Source: Epiperipatus broadwayi (Eukaryota; Onychophora; Udeonychophora; Euonychophora; Peripatidae). Taken from it: 64,000 nucleotides of DNA. Below the pieces are notes generated by a model. It was not told the DNA's origin, searched no databases, and worked only from the letters and a program-made list of their open reading frames with translations. The stretch covers positions 1,862,001 through 1,926,000 of the forward strand of contig JAQFVV010012446.1 in NCBI GenBank assembly GCA_028023455.1, written 5' to 3'. The position numbers and the translations under genes are program-made. How positions within the stretch are numbered: position 1 is the stretch's first letter; each line of letters opens with the position of its first letter. This document shows positions 20,601 through 31,690 of the stretch, piece by piece.

Positions 20601-21414
20601 AACTGGCAGTGTAGTCTTCCATCTTTAAATGTAAATATTTCTTGGTTCCCTTTGGTATGCAAAAATAAGATTTTGCTTAATTGTTCAATTGACCTCAATG
20701 AGAAGGCCCCAAAATATGCAATAACATTGTTGTTTTGGTTTTAAAACATTCATTTATCTGTAGGTTATTTTGATGATTTTGTATTTATTTGAAAGTGAAA
20801 ACTAAAATAATATTAATTTATTAAGTCCAAAACCTCTCTTAAGATGGCAGCACTTTACAAAAAAAATTGTTACAAATGAACTGACTGCCAGCTGATTGGT
20901 TGCTTCTACTTCTCCACATAAGAGCTTGGCAATATCTTTGAGCATATTCATTATTTCATTAGATTTTGAAAATGAAAACATTTTCCATAGTTTATTTATT
21001 TATTTATGATAACTTTTCATAAATATTGGTGTGATAGATTTTAGAAGAATAACGCTGTTAGATTCAGATTTTATTAAAAAAATATTTTCTAAAGAAATCA
21101 ATAACATATCAGTGCAATTTGTAATTGGCTGAATGAGAATACATTCACATAGAATCTAGATTAACTTTTTGTCATTTATTTAAAATTACAAATAGTATTT
21201 TAAATTTTAATTATAATTTTGTTAGCTTTACACAATCTGAATAATAATTTATTCAGATTTTATAAACTAAGTTAAAAGAATTTTGATTGTGGTAACTGTC
21301 CAATAAGAACAAAGTTATTGTTCTTTGTAAATAAAACTATTTAATTTTAATTTATATATAAATCAAGCCATACATCACATGACTTATTTAGCTTGTATTT
21401 ACAAATTTAATATA
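20601..21414. other. No recognised feature
   Basis: A/T-rich; I see no open frame or repeat with a partner in the window, except short words shared with family D near 20880-20920 (CAGCTGATTGG). Confidence 0.45.
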
Positions 21415-21514
21415 AAGAGTACGCTAATAGCTCTAAACAATCTTATTTTAGTTTTTTTACCAATAAATGCAGCAAGAGAAGACATTCAAAATCTCTATCT
21501 AGACTTATCCCTAA

Positions 21515-21554
21515 CCCCAAGCCAGTTTTGAGCTAATGTCTCTCATCAGTGAGG
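21515..21554 (-). ncRNA. Diverged family A-like hammerhead motif
   Basis: Minus strand: CCTCA, CTGATGA (21543-21549), stem II GAG/CTC, AAAAC, then a decayed ACTGGCTT segment and GGGG pairing back to CCTC. G12 is A and the cleavage triplet is lost. Confidence 0.5.
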
Positions 21555-21966
21555 ATCTATAACATCCAAATACCAGATCCAAAATACAAACTCAAGCCCA
21601 GCATTTATCTTATACTTAACTATCAAGTAGAAAATCTGAAATTTTCAGACATCTTTATGTCTTCAAATCCAGCTCTCCAACTCAAATAGACATATAGGAC
21701 TGAACTAATTCAGATACACCATATATTAATAGCCTTAGCAATCTAATATAGCCAAAGTTTTAACAGACAAACTATAATATTAATGGTCAAAATTTAAGAG
21801 TCATAGATCACATGACCCTACACTCTTAAGCTTGTAAGTTATAAACAATGAGGATTGCCAATTCCTTAGCAAGATTTGTGATAAATGCTTAGCTAGAGAA
21901 AGCATTTAAAATATCTTTGTCAGGACCCCCAAACCTCTGACCATGGTTTCGTGCTCTACCCTAGCA

Positions 21967-22007
21967 CTTCTCTGAGGAGTGCCAGAGCATAAAACCATGG
22001 TCAGAAG
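21967..22007 (+). ncRNA. Hammerhead ribozyme-like motif, family C
   Basis: Stem I is CTTCT (21967-21971) with AGAAG (22003-22007), five perfect pairs. CTGAGGA is at 21972-21978 (position 7 is free). Stem II is GTGC/GCAT with loop CAGA. AAAAC is at 21991-21995, where the consensus is GAAAC; the minus-strand arm (21946-21950) still reads GCAC-GAAAC. Loop CATG leads to GTC (22000-22002). ACCATGGT is an 8-bp self-complementary word. The C-G to T-A change at stem II/G12 looks like CpG decay. Confidence 0.72.
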
Positions 22008-22215
22008 TTTGGGGGGGTCCTGACAGAGATATTTTAAATGCTTTCTCTAGCTAAGCATTTATCACAAAGCTTGCTAAGGAATTGGCAATCCTCATTGTTT
22101 ATAATATTAATGAAATCAAGTCATACATCATATAACTTATTTAGCTTGTATTTACAAATGTAAAAAAAAATAAAATAAGGTTGTTTAGACCTATTAGCAT
22201 GCTCTATACATTATT

Positions 22216-22870
22216 TATATATATGCAAAATTAAAATATTATTTTTAAAAATAATTTTCATTTGTAAACATATATTTTTAACAAATAATTCAAAATTTCT
22301 GAACATATAATTAAGAATGAAAATTAATTTGATTAAATAAAAAGTGAGGGATTCTTAAAAAATTATGAGCAACTAAAGAGTTAAAAGCAAAATATTTCAC
22401 CCTATTCATTTTCTCAAAACCCTGGATGTATTGATACTTTGTATTTAATAAAATTTAGTGTTATAGTAATTTGGGAGAACCAAGGACATAAAAATATGTA
22501 ATAGTAAATTTTGATTCCAAATAAATATTTATATTAAGCAAAAGTTGAATGGTTAATAAAAGTCACATAAAATGGTTCAATTCAAATATATATAATAATA
22601 TTAACCAAAGTGACAATAATTATCATTTGCATGGAAGGTTTAAACTAAGTACAAGCCCTCCCAAGAGTATTTTTTTCTAGTTTTAATAATAAAAAAGTAA
22701 AACTTTTAGAAAACATTTATGTGCAATCATCATCATTTATAAATTATTATTATCATCCCTGCATGTTTCCCAGTGAATTGCATGATTTCTCAGGGTGTGG
22801 ATATTATTAGCATATTGGATGTTAAAAACATACTGTTTCGATTGAGCCCAATAAACAAACACACAATAAA
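22216..22870. other. No recognised feature
   Basis: A/T-rich. 22825-22850 (minus) reads GGGCTCAATCGAAACAG, resembling the 3' half of a PLE-type hammerhead, but no 5' half is visible. Confidence 0.45.
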
Positions 22871-22880
22871 TAGATTAAAA

Positions 22881-23405
22881 TAATATTTAATTTGCGAAGC
22901 ACAGATAGTTGAAAATTGAAATAAATTGAGATACTACTGAACCTCACTGCACTTGTTAAAATACATATCCGATAGCCAATCAGATGTCATGATAGCCATC
23001 TAAACGACAATCAAACCTAAACAGACAACAAAGATTTTATGAGAAAAGGGCGGCCACCCTTATCTCAACTTTTCTTTCTATATATCTAAGCCAGTTGTAA
23101 GTATTTAGATTGAAAGTTTGAAGCTTTAAATATGTTCACAAATAACTCACTGAGTCTAAATCATAAACATACAACACGAAATCCTATGATTTACTACGTA
23201 ACAGTTTTTTAGAATACATAATAAGCAGTAAAGTATGTAAATAATATTTAATTTGTGAAGTGCAGATAGTTAAAAATTGAAATAAATTGAGATACTGCTG
23301 AATCTCACTGCACTCATTAAAATATGTATTCGACAGCCAATCAGATGTCATGATAGCCAGCTAAATCAAACCTAAACACACAACAAAGATTTTAATAAAT
23401 AGATT
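22881..23405 (+). repeat. Family D tandem partial dimer, 361-bp period
   Basis: TAATATTTAATTTG(C/T)GAAG starts at 22881 and again at 23242. The second unit is cut after about 160 bp. Shared words: GAGATACTxCTGAA(C/T)CTCACTGCAC, AGCCAATCAGATGTCATGATAGCC, CAACAAAGATTTTA. Non-coding. The same 361-bp spacing recurs at 37156/37517. Confidence 0.85.
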
Positions 23406-24593
23406 AATAAAAAAAAATTTAATTTATTAACAATGAAAGCAGTTACTTAAATACTTGTAGCTATCACTATATTCACAAAATATTAAAGATAATAATGTAA
23501 TAAAAGATATCTTAAATTTAACGCCTTACAGTATATATAATAATACATCATACAAGTGAAATATTTAAACAGTTCCAAAACAGGTTTTTCTGCAGATATT
23601 GTTCTTTTAATCTATTTATGGATATCTTCATTAGTTCTCACAAATATGGAAGTTATATTAGATGGGGGATATAGTAGCATTGGTGACATTAGATAGGGTA
23701 TAACATCAGTAGAACTTTGGTCATTCTTATGGCACTGTCAGTTTCTTTAAAGCAGGCAACAGCTGGTTTTAGCAAACTAGTATTTGCTTCTGGATTCAGT
23801 TGCATTTTGGGTGTTTGGTGGGTGTACTTTTTGGTTACTTGCTGTTTGAAATATTGAAAAAATACTATAAAACAGTCAGTAAAATACAGCTATCCAAGTT
23901 ACAGCAAAAAACAGTTTTAACTAGTAGTTTCTCCTCTGGATGAGATCACTGCAACATTGGTTCTTGAGTTGAGTCTTCAAATAGACTAAAGTATACTGGA
24001 CTAATCCTAATCGCTTGTTTCAGATCTATTTCTACCCTACTTTCTCTTCTTCAGATGTTTTTAATACTTATTGCTGTAATCAACAGATGTTTTCCAATCA
24101 ACACATTCACCACCAACTAATTACAAGATTTGATATTCGTATCTTTATAACAACATGCTTTTTGAAAAACAAACATTTTCATTTCTTTCATGACATGTTG
24201 CGGAAACAAGTAATTTTTTCAGGTATTTTAAAATTACATCATTATTTTATAACTAAATAAACAAAAAAAAGAGGATTTTTTCTTTCTTTATGTTAGCAAT
24301 AGGAAGAAAGACAAAAAAATCATTACTGACTTTTAAAAATTATTCGATATCTTACTTATTTTTATTAACCCATAATTCCAAATAACATATCTAGATTTGC
24401 CATCAAATTTACTTTTAGAATTGACAAATTGTTTAATTAAAAATCCATTTAGAATGCAAGTCAGACAGGAGCATAAAATAGTTTATATTTCTAAGAGCTA
24501 CACAATTAAAATCCTTATCATGCATCAAAACTATTCTTCTTTCTTCTTCTACATTGCAATTTTATCATTTTATTGTTTTTTACTTTCATTGTC
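23406..24593. other. No recognised feature
   Basis: A/T-rich. Frames of 81 and 91 codons near 24000-24670 show no known domain, and the second runs into a SINE. No splice-flanked exon is apparent. Confidence 0.5.
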
Positions 24594-24690
24594 AAGCATT
24601 GGCGGGCTAGTGGTTAGCATAGCTGCCTTCCAATCAGCTGGCCCGGGTTCGCTTCCCCGTCAAGGTGTTTGATATATGAAAAAAAAAGTA
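24594..24690 (+). mobile_element. SINE with class-II-tRNA-like head (copy 1)
   Basis: A box TAGTGGTTAGC (24608-24618), B box GGTTCGCTTCC (24646-24656), a short body and an A-run after TATATG. The consensus across copies is a TGGTCGAGAGGTCAGCG-type A box, a long variable arm and a GACACATG(A)n tail. Possible target duplication TTACTTTCATT / TAACTTTCCATT. Confidence 0.8.
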
Positions 24691-25559
24691 ACTTTCCATT
24701 ATAAAATATTTAATAATATGATTAAATGTATAAACTAATTTTCCTTTTATTTTTTTATATAGTATACATGCACACACACATATGACAATCTATACATTTA
24801 ACAATAAATGTAGATTTTTTTATTAAACATTTTTTATAATGCAGCTTTGTAAAATAACTAATTCGAATTGCTCTTGGATTTGTTCTGTTCCAGTAGAAAT
24901 ATTAGCAATTTAACAATAGTAAATATTATTTATTTACATCAAATTACACTTAAAGCTATAAGAACACTTACAGAATACTAATACTTACATAAAAACAAAT
25001 GGTTGCCATATGCTTAGAGTGTATTCTGAAAAAAAAAGAGTGCTTTTTAAAATTGTTTGTTTAATTTATAGTTACATAACAATAAAATTTTTACTAATAT
25101 TAAACAAAAGAATATATTAAATTGACTACTTTTATAAGCAATACATAAACAATTAATTTCTAGAACTATATACAGTCTATATATCAAAGTTAAACTACTA
25201 CTACTACTGCTTCATGGAAGGATACTCCCACAAAATTGAAAGATTTGTGTTTAATAAATATCGAGTTTCTCAGTAATCTTTATCTGATGTAAATACTTTT
25301 ATAACTTCATACAGCTGCTTTATATTTTAAAATAAAAACAAACAAATAAACATATTAAAGGCAACAACAGTTTAAAAACAAAAATAAACATTAAAAAATT
25401 GTTCTGTAGCATTTTTTAGAGACTCTGTTTACATTAAGTAATTGTCAAGATTCTGCATAAATTTGTTGTATTAATTGTGATGTTTGATGCTTTTAATATT
25501 CTAAATGATAAATGCATTTAATAATAATAATAGCAATAGAAAACTATTCAGGAAAGTTT
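24691..25559. other. No recognised feature
   Basis: A/T-rich with a short CTA repeat near 25195-25210. Nothing coding. Confidence 0.5.
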
Positions 25560-25895
25560 TCCATTAAGCCAATAAACATCACATGACCACCTCCTCTTAT
25601 GCTTGTGTATAACTGTTGTTAAAGGATGCCAGAAGGCTTGTGCATAAAATCCCCATCTAGTGCCTACTCATCCAATATCTCCAGACTAGTTTCTGGCTTA
25701 TGGCCTTCATCAGTGAGGAACCTTGGATCTGAGAGCACTGCATCTAGAAGCCAGAAACTAGTCTGGGGATATTGGATGAGTATGCACTAGATGGGGATTT
25801 TATGCATAAGCCTTCAGGCATCCATTGATTACTCTAGCTTGCTGTGTGTGGCAATATATATAGTGAGTTTTGCCTGTTTTAACAAAAGTTTTCCA
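25560..25895. repeat. Family A palindrome (A3)
   Basis: The minus-sense left arm (from AAACATCACATGACCAC) carries a full hammerhead. The plus-sense right arm starts inside the hammerhead at AGCCAGAAACTAGTC and runs to the GAGTTTTGCCTG end. The arms meet at CTAGA near 25745. Confidence 0.85.
25678..25719 (-). ncRNA. Hammerhead ribozyme-like motif, family A
   Basis: Minus strand: TCCTCA pairs with TGGAGA. CTGATGA is at 25707-25713, stem II GGC/GCC with an A-A mismatch, GAAAC at 25689-25693, TA, then GTC (25684-25686). The core is complete. Confidence 0.7.
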
Positions 25896-27606
25896 TTACT
25901 ATTATTATTATATTCAAATAAGGAAAGATTTTATTAAATTATGACAAATGCATTTATTCTGCAACTTATAATAGCATTTAAACACACATTTAGTAGTCAT
26001 ATGAAAACACTTGGTAAGGATAAAAAATTAAATGTAAATTATTTTAAAATGGTTTAAAGAAACTGCGCCATCTTTCTTTTAGAGAACTTCAATTTCATCT
26101 CTCTTATCACTATTGTCTTCCACATATTTTCTAATATAGCCTATTTAATCAAATAAGTAAATTATTAAAACAATACAATAACATTTCTTATTCTTCAGCT
26201 ATGAATATGAGGTTAAAAGACCTCGAAAGCACTAAGCCTGATATTTAATTTTGATATTTCTAACTTCACCAATGAGCGTTCGAAGCGCAGTATAATTACT
26301 AATAAAAAATAGTATATACTTTTATTTTATAATAAATATACTTCAATAAATAATCTTTTTATATAGTGTTGACTACGTATATAATATAAAGAAGGTAAAT
26401 AAACCTCCAGTCATGCCTTTTATGAATTTACACACAGTCACCTGTAAGCATCAGTTTAAAAAGCATAAGTGAACACTTATGGTTAGAGCTTATTGTTATA
26501 TAGGCCAACCTTTGCTCAGCGTGCTGAGATCAGGGCTTTAAATTTATTTTTAGGCCAATTTGTTTTAATATTTTGATTTCGTTCTATTAGACTCTAATCA
26601 TAATTCCGAAAAGATCAACACAATTTTACATTTTTTTTATGTGTACTAAAAACTAATTCATATTTATTTTCCCTTGATTTTCTAGCTGTTGAACCTGGGA
26701 CATCATATCGATAGAATTAAAATTGCATCAAATTGAAATGTTAATAATTTAAATTTGATATATCTAATCAGTAATTTTATCATCTTTAGTATCCATATAA
26801 AAAGCAACAACATTATATTGGAGAAGGGGGAGAGAGGCATCTTCAAATACACAGAAATCTTCCACTTATTAGATGTTATAAATGTGATTAGTAAAGTCTT
26901 GATTTTGGATCATAAATAGATGAAAAATTTATTCTAACGATTTTAAATGGGCATTTAAATATTCTTACAGCTCATCAAATATGTGACGTTATGAATAAAT
27001 CTATTCACGTAGCAAATAAATCTGAATACATTACTGAGATAACCCTTAAGAAAGATCCCTGAAGAATCATTTAAATGAATTTGGGAAAAAACATCTTTTA
27101 TTTATCTGACAGAGGTGGGCATTATTTAGAAGTTCGTTTAAATTATCCTCTAGGAAACTTGTTTATGGATAATATTAGTAACATATTATGGATTAGTATG
27201 TTCTGTGAATAGACTTATGAATAAATTTAGATATGAATCAAATGGTGATTACTTCTAGCAAAGATTTATCCACAAACTGTTGGTGCTTGACAGTGAAGTA
27301 AAAATGGCCGTAGAGGAATAAGCTAAGGAAAGTGTTGGGTAGAAATGAATTATCACCCGAATCACTTAATACAAAATTATAATGATTCTTGTCACTTTTT
27401 CTCCAGTCTTATTTATGAGGATTATTACAATTTTATGGACAGCAAGTATGGACAAATTAAAAATTTTTTTTTGATAATTGTTCCAATTACAGAATGATTG
27501 GTAGTTTACTTCTATGTGTTAACAAGATTCTTCTGAATAAGAGAATAGAAATGTTATATGAGTCTGAAATTATAGTTAAATGATCTGCTTTTAGAAATGG
27601 TAAAAG
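25896..27606. other. A/T-rich sequence without recognised genes
   Basis: I see no transposon protein, paired inverted repeats or convincing frame here. CAGAGGTGGGCA near 27110 resembles a hAT end but has no partner. Confidence 0.5.
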
Positions 27607-27753
27607 TATTTGAGATTACACAGCCTACCACTAGATGGCGAATATTTGAAATTACAGAGCCTATCACTAGATGGCAAATATTTGAGATTACACAGCCTAC
27701 CACTAGATGGCGAATATTTGAGATTACATAGCCTACCACTAGATGGCAAATAT
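27607..27753. repeat. Four 36-bp tandem repeats, each with a CTCF-like motif
   Basis: Unit: ATTTGAGATTACACAGCCTA followed by CCACTAGATGGCGAAT. The motif CCACTAGATGGC(G/A) sits at 27628, 27664 (TCACTAG...), 27700 and 27736, exactly 36 bp apart. It fits the animal CTCF core CCASYAGRKGGCR base for base in three copies. The 79-codon minus-strand frame across it is a repeat artefact. Confidence 0.85.
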
Positions 27754-27904
27754 AAGCACTGAAAAAATATATAAAAAAGGTGTATTTTCGCATTAATTAA
27801 AGAAAAGATTTAAAAGTATATTATCACTTATGGCATAAAACAAGTTCATGTTGAATTGGTTGTTTGCCAAAGTTGGATCCTGTATTGTAAATATGTGTTC
27901 AATA

Positions 27905-28115
27905 CATATAACGGAAGAAATAAAGGCTGACTTTAGAATGAGAGAGTAAAAGATCAGCAATTTCTAATATGTAGATGATGATAGATTAGTATTTTAAAGT
28001 AAAGTAGAATTGAGAGATTTCATTTGCAAAGTAAAAAGATAAAATGAAATGATTTCATCTACTACTTAAATATTAAAAAAAATATGTCTAAGTAAAATAA
28101 AATTATTTCAATAAA
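27905..28115 (+). pseudogene. RTE-type LINE RT palm fragment
   Basis: The translation gives ADFRMRE, KISNF, YVDDDRLVF, SKVELRDFICKVKR and ILKK with stops between them. This follows the RTE pattern N-x-R-YADD-x-L followed by DL-x-N-L-x-KV and the LN-x-KKTK helix. The palm box is YVDD. Flanks are undefined. Heavily mutated. Confidence 0.6.
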
Positions 28116-28464
28116 TAACAAAATAATGAATATGAGCCAATGGAGGCTATGCTAAAAAATTTCAATATGAAGTCAGTTATGATCTTGGTTGTTTTAACTC
28201 CAATAAGGAAAGACAGAGATGTTTCAATGAAGACAAGCAAGAATTGCCTAATGACTAGTCTTTTGTGACAATTGATATGCGTCAGTAAAAGATGGCTTTT
28301 GTGTGAAGGTAATAGCAGATGCTTTGAACTATAATGCAAAGAAAAATCTGAAATGGTGAATGGTGCACTGAAAGCCAATAGAAATTATTATAAAACCATT
28401 ACATTTACGAGAAAAAAAATCCTTGTACTTTATGTTGATTTTTGACTGAATGCTTGTCACAGAA

Positions 28465-29015
28465 GCTAAACTCTCCATACAGTAGTGCCACTCAGTGCAA
28501 GCTAAAGTAATCAATGGATACAAGAAAGGTTTGTGCATAAAATCCCTATTTAGTGCCTACTCATCCAATATTCCCAGACTAGTTTCTAGCTTGTGACTTT
28601 CATCAGTAAGGAGCCTTGAATCTGAGACCACTGTACCAAGATCTTAGGATCTAATGCAACCTCTGGTAGTCACCTTTTTACCTTATTAGCTAATTATAAA
28701 GCTTTGAGTGTGAAAACCTAATAATGTTTTCAATTCAAGTTCATTAGTTTGTACAGATCTGAACTCAGTTTTGCATCCATGCTTTCTGGTGTCTTTTGGT
28801 TCTTTAATAATCATAGTCACTATAATTCTATTGGGCAGGATTGGTATTAAAACCCTAAACATCACATGATCACCATTTTTTATTCTTGCCCAAGATGTTT
28901 TCACAGAGGCTAAACTCTGGCTTACAGCGAATGGTGCTTCTATATGGAGAGTTTAGCCTCTGTGTAACAGGTTGTGTAAGCACAAAGAATGGTGATCATA
29001 TGATGTTTAGAAGTC
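28465..29015 (-). repeat. Family A tandem partial dimer with inverted end (A4)
   Basis: GCTAAACTCT recurs at 28465 and 28909, a 444-bp period. The first minus-sense unit is full length, including GGTGTCTTTTGGTTCTTTAATAA and GGGCAGGATTGGTATTAAA. The second is short and meets a plus-sense end (28941-29010) to form a small foldback. Confidence 0.82.
28571..28612 (-). ncRNA. Hammerhead ribozyme-like motif, family A
   Basis: Minus strand: TCCTTA, CTGATGA (28600-28606), AAGTCACAAGCTA (weak stem II), GAAAC, TA, GTC, TGGGAA. The core bases are intact but the stems have drifted. Confidence 0.6.
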
Positions 29016-29564
29016 AATGCATACTGTCTATTGATACCTTTGTTTCAATCATATAGTAAAGCAAAGAACTTCTGTTAAAGAAAGACAAATAACATAGCAA
29101 TCAATAATTTTCTAACTCCAATTGACTACCATTCTTCTTCAGATTCGCCAACATCCTTAACTCTCCCAAAAGCCTATATGGATATGGATTTGAGGCTAAA
29201 ACAGGTTCTCAACTATTTAGAATGGATGGCTTTAAATAACAAGCATTTGCTTAATAAATATCAAGTAAATTGAAAAACTTTCTACTCAGGCAACAATTCC
29301 TCTTTGTTTTATTTCGCTGAAAAACAGTTCATTATTAAAATCTATCATAGCCTATATAAAGTAAATCTTACAATTCTCACTTTCATGACTGAAAGCTTCT
29401 TGGTTCCAGGAAGAATATTAAAAAAGATGTTTGGAGTTAATATACTGGATATCTTACAAGATTTAATATAACCATGCCCATTCCTTCTTGCTATAAAAGA
29501 TATGACTAAGTCATAATAGATGATGAAAGGTTGATCCCAAAACTTAATAAGGTCCACAAAAATG

Positions 29565-29805
29565 GGAAAAACTCTCCATATAGTAAAGCCAATCAGTGCA
29601 AGCCAAAGTAATCATAGAATACATTGTTTGTGCATAAAACCCTATCTAGTATCTACTTATCCAATAAGGATTTTATGCACAAAACTTCTTGTATCAATTA
29701 ATTATTCTGGCTTTCACTAGGTAGCACTACTGCATGGAGAGTTTTGTCTGTTTTAACAGCTTGAGCAAGCATAAGAAATGGTGATCATATGATGTTCAGC
29801 GATTC
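29565..29805. repeat. Family A palindrome lacking the hammerhead (A5)
   Basis: ACTCTCCATATAGTA...TCCAATA meets AAGGATTTTATGCAC...CATGGAGAGTTTT. The arms join before the ribozyme position. Confidence 0.8.
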
Positions 29806-30384
29806 ATAAGGTCCAGTTGAAAGACCTGGTCTTTGGTTTATAAAGACCACTTCTAAACAAATTACTATTGTTTTTGCAATGAGATGTCAAACTATATGTA
29901 TATCAGTCATATAAACTTAGGATTAACCGAGCATTATAAGTGTAAAACTACAAGTTGTATCTTTTGCACGATTACTTTAATTTAAATTTGATAAAACCGA
30001 TAGATTCCGCCGTTGTTATTATATACTGTTTTAAACTAAAGAAAAATACCAGAAACAGAAAATGGATTTCCACAATTTTTAATAAATTTAGGAATTTTTA
30101 ACCAAAAAGTAACTGGCAGAATTCTTTATTAAATTTGTTTATATATAGAAATTGTTCGAAAAATGTTGGTATAATAGCAAAATTCCAACAGCTTTAAAAT
30201 AATTCAGAAGATAGATGCCAATAATGATATTAATGTCCAATGTTTCCTAACAAATAATTCTCATAAGCTCTTTGAGGAAATAAACTTCAGAAGAATTACA
30301 TCAACAAATGAAAAACATAACCTTTAAAATTTTACTGCTATGAACAATATTTTATTTTTAATAACTAAACAATAAAAGGTCTAT
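29806..30384. other. No recognised feature
   Basis: A/T-rich, nothing coding or repeated that I can pair. Confidence 0.45.
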
Positions 30385-30480
30385 TATAATAAAGACTAGG
30401 TCTGTCTTCATTGATTTAACATCAGTTTACGACTCCATTTGGAAAAATGACCTCTTTCTAAAAATCTCCACAACAGAATA
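30385..30480 (+). pseudogene. Possible LINE RT fragment (motif A region)
   Basis: One frame reads TRSVFIDLTSVYDSIWKNDLFLKIS, which resembles the VFIDLTSAYDTVW motif A of Jockey/CR1-like reverse transcriptases. Downstream frames to about 30890 are broken. Only this stretch supports the call. Confidence 0.45.
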
Positions 30481-30897
30481 AATTGATTATTTTAAACAAT
30501 AATTATACTAAATACAAAACTTAACCGTAAAGTTTCCTACAAGATCTCGTTCTTTCAGCGACCTCATTTAATACATTGATCGGTATTCTTCCAAAAAAAG
30601 GAAAACAGAATGTCTTTTTTTCAGAAAATACCCTTTCCAGACAAAAACTTTTTCTTAAGAAAAATAAGAAGTTTAGCCTTTTTTTCCTTCTTCAGAGATT
30701 TAAGCCTTATCTCTAACTTCATAGACATTTTCAACTTTTCTTTCAAATAGCAAGAAATGTAACCTTCTATAATGATATATTAAAACATGTCTCGACAATG
30801 TTTTTGGAGGGTGACTACAGATTAGGCTTTAAAGTATTTTTCTCTTTGGGCAAAAGTCGATTTAAAATGATTACTGATAAATGGAAAGCTGGCTATA

Positions 30898-31000
30898 GCA
30901 TTGGTGGTCGAAGAGAGGTCAGCACAGCTGCCTTACAAGCAGTTGTCTCGGGGTAGCAGGTTCGCTTTCTGGCCCTTGCTGTGACACATGAAAAAAAAAC
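30898..31000 (+). mobile_element. SINE with class-II-tRNA-like head (copy 2)
   Basis: GCATTGGTGGTCGA start, AGAGGTCAGC A-box region, CTGCCTTACAAGCAG arm, long variable arm, AGGTTCGCTTTCT B box, GTGACACATG followed by nine A. Confidence 0.85.
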
Positions 31001-31194
31001 CTCCTTAGAAGTAGCACATTTTATCATAAAATATTGTGCTCTTGGAAAAAAAATTGTGTTTCTAAACTTTATACACAATTAAATATTATTGACAAACTTA
31101 AAAAATCTATTCTCTTACTGCAGTTTTCAATTCTTGCATATATTTACCACCAGGTGTCAGAACCTAAACTGACTCACAAATAGATTATGGATAA

Positions 31195-31690
31195 GTTTAG
31201 CAAATTTGAGAATGGATGAAGCTTTAGTAAATATTATTAAGAAATTATATGAAAATAATTATTATACATATATCAATTAGAGAATATAGAATCAGTTAAA
31301 GTTAAAAATGGTGTGGGACTAAGGCAAGAATGCCCTAGGTCACCTATTTTGTTTGTGTTGTATTTGAGTGAAATGGAAAGAGCAATAGAAAGATTAGGAA
31401 GAGGAATAGAGATATACCGTTAATAGGTAGTAAAGGAGTATATATTTTGTCAAGTCTTTTTTTTTGTGGATGATATATTTTTGTGTGCAGAAAGAAGAGA
31501 AGATGTGGAAGTTATGCTGAGGACATGTGCTAGGGTGGGTAAAGAGATGGGGATTAAATTTAGTGAAGAAAAATCAAATATAATGATGGTTAATACTGGG
31601 GAAAGAGAAGATGTAGAATTTTTATTGGGAGATATTAAGTTAAATGTGGTGAATAGATATAGTTATTTGGGAATTTTTTAAGTAATCAAA
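31195..31690 (+). pseudogene. LINE reverse transcriptase fragment
   Basis: The frame reads ANLRMDEALVNIIKKLYENNYYTYI, VKNGVGLRQECPRSPILFVLYLSEMERAI, then after a frameshift FVDDIFLCAERREDVEVMLRTCARVGKEMGI, KFSEEKSNIMM and YSYLGIF. These are the G-x-RQ-x-CP-x-SP, (F/Y)xDD and GIKFSxEKS motifs of non-LTR retrotransposons. The FVDD box is intact but stops separate the parts. The sense strand is poor in C, like PLE-1. Confidence 0.82.

Larger units (their letters stand above)
21415..22210. repeat. Family C nested palindrome with a hammerhead at its centre
   Basis: Outer arms: 21420-21455 pairs with 22168-22205 (AATAAGxTTGTTTAGAxCTATTAGC). Inner arms: 21835-21950 pairs with 22000-22105 (ATAAACAATGAGGATTGCCAATTCC, AAGCATTTAAAATATCT, TGACCATGGTTT). 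A family A-like fragment with its own hammerhead remnant lies between the left arms. A second, centre-less member is at 36380-36625. Confidence 0.8.

Noticed and set aside
27607-27753. CRISPR-like array of 36-bp repeats
   Set aside because: The units are directly contiguous with no spacers, and the context is eukaryotic. It is a minisatellite.
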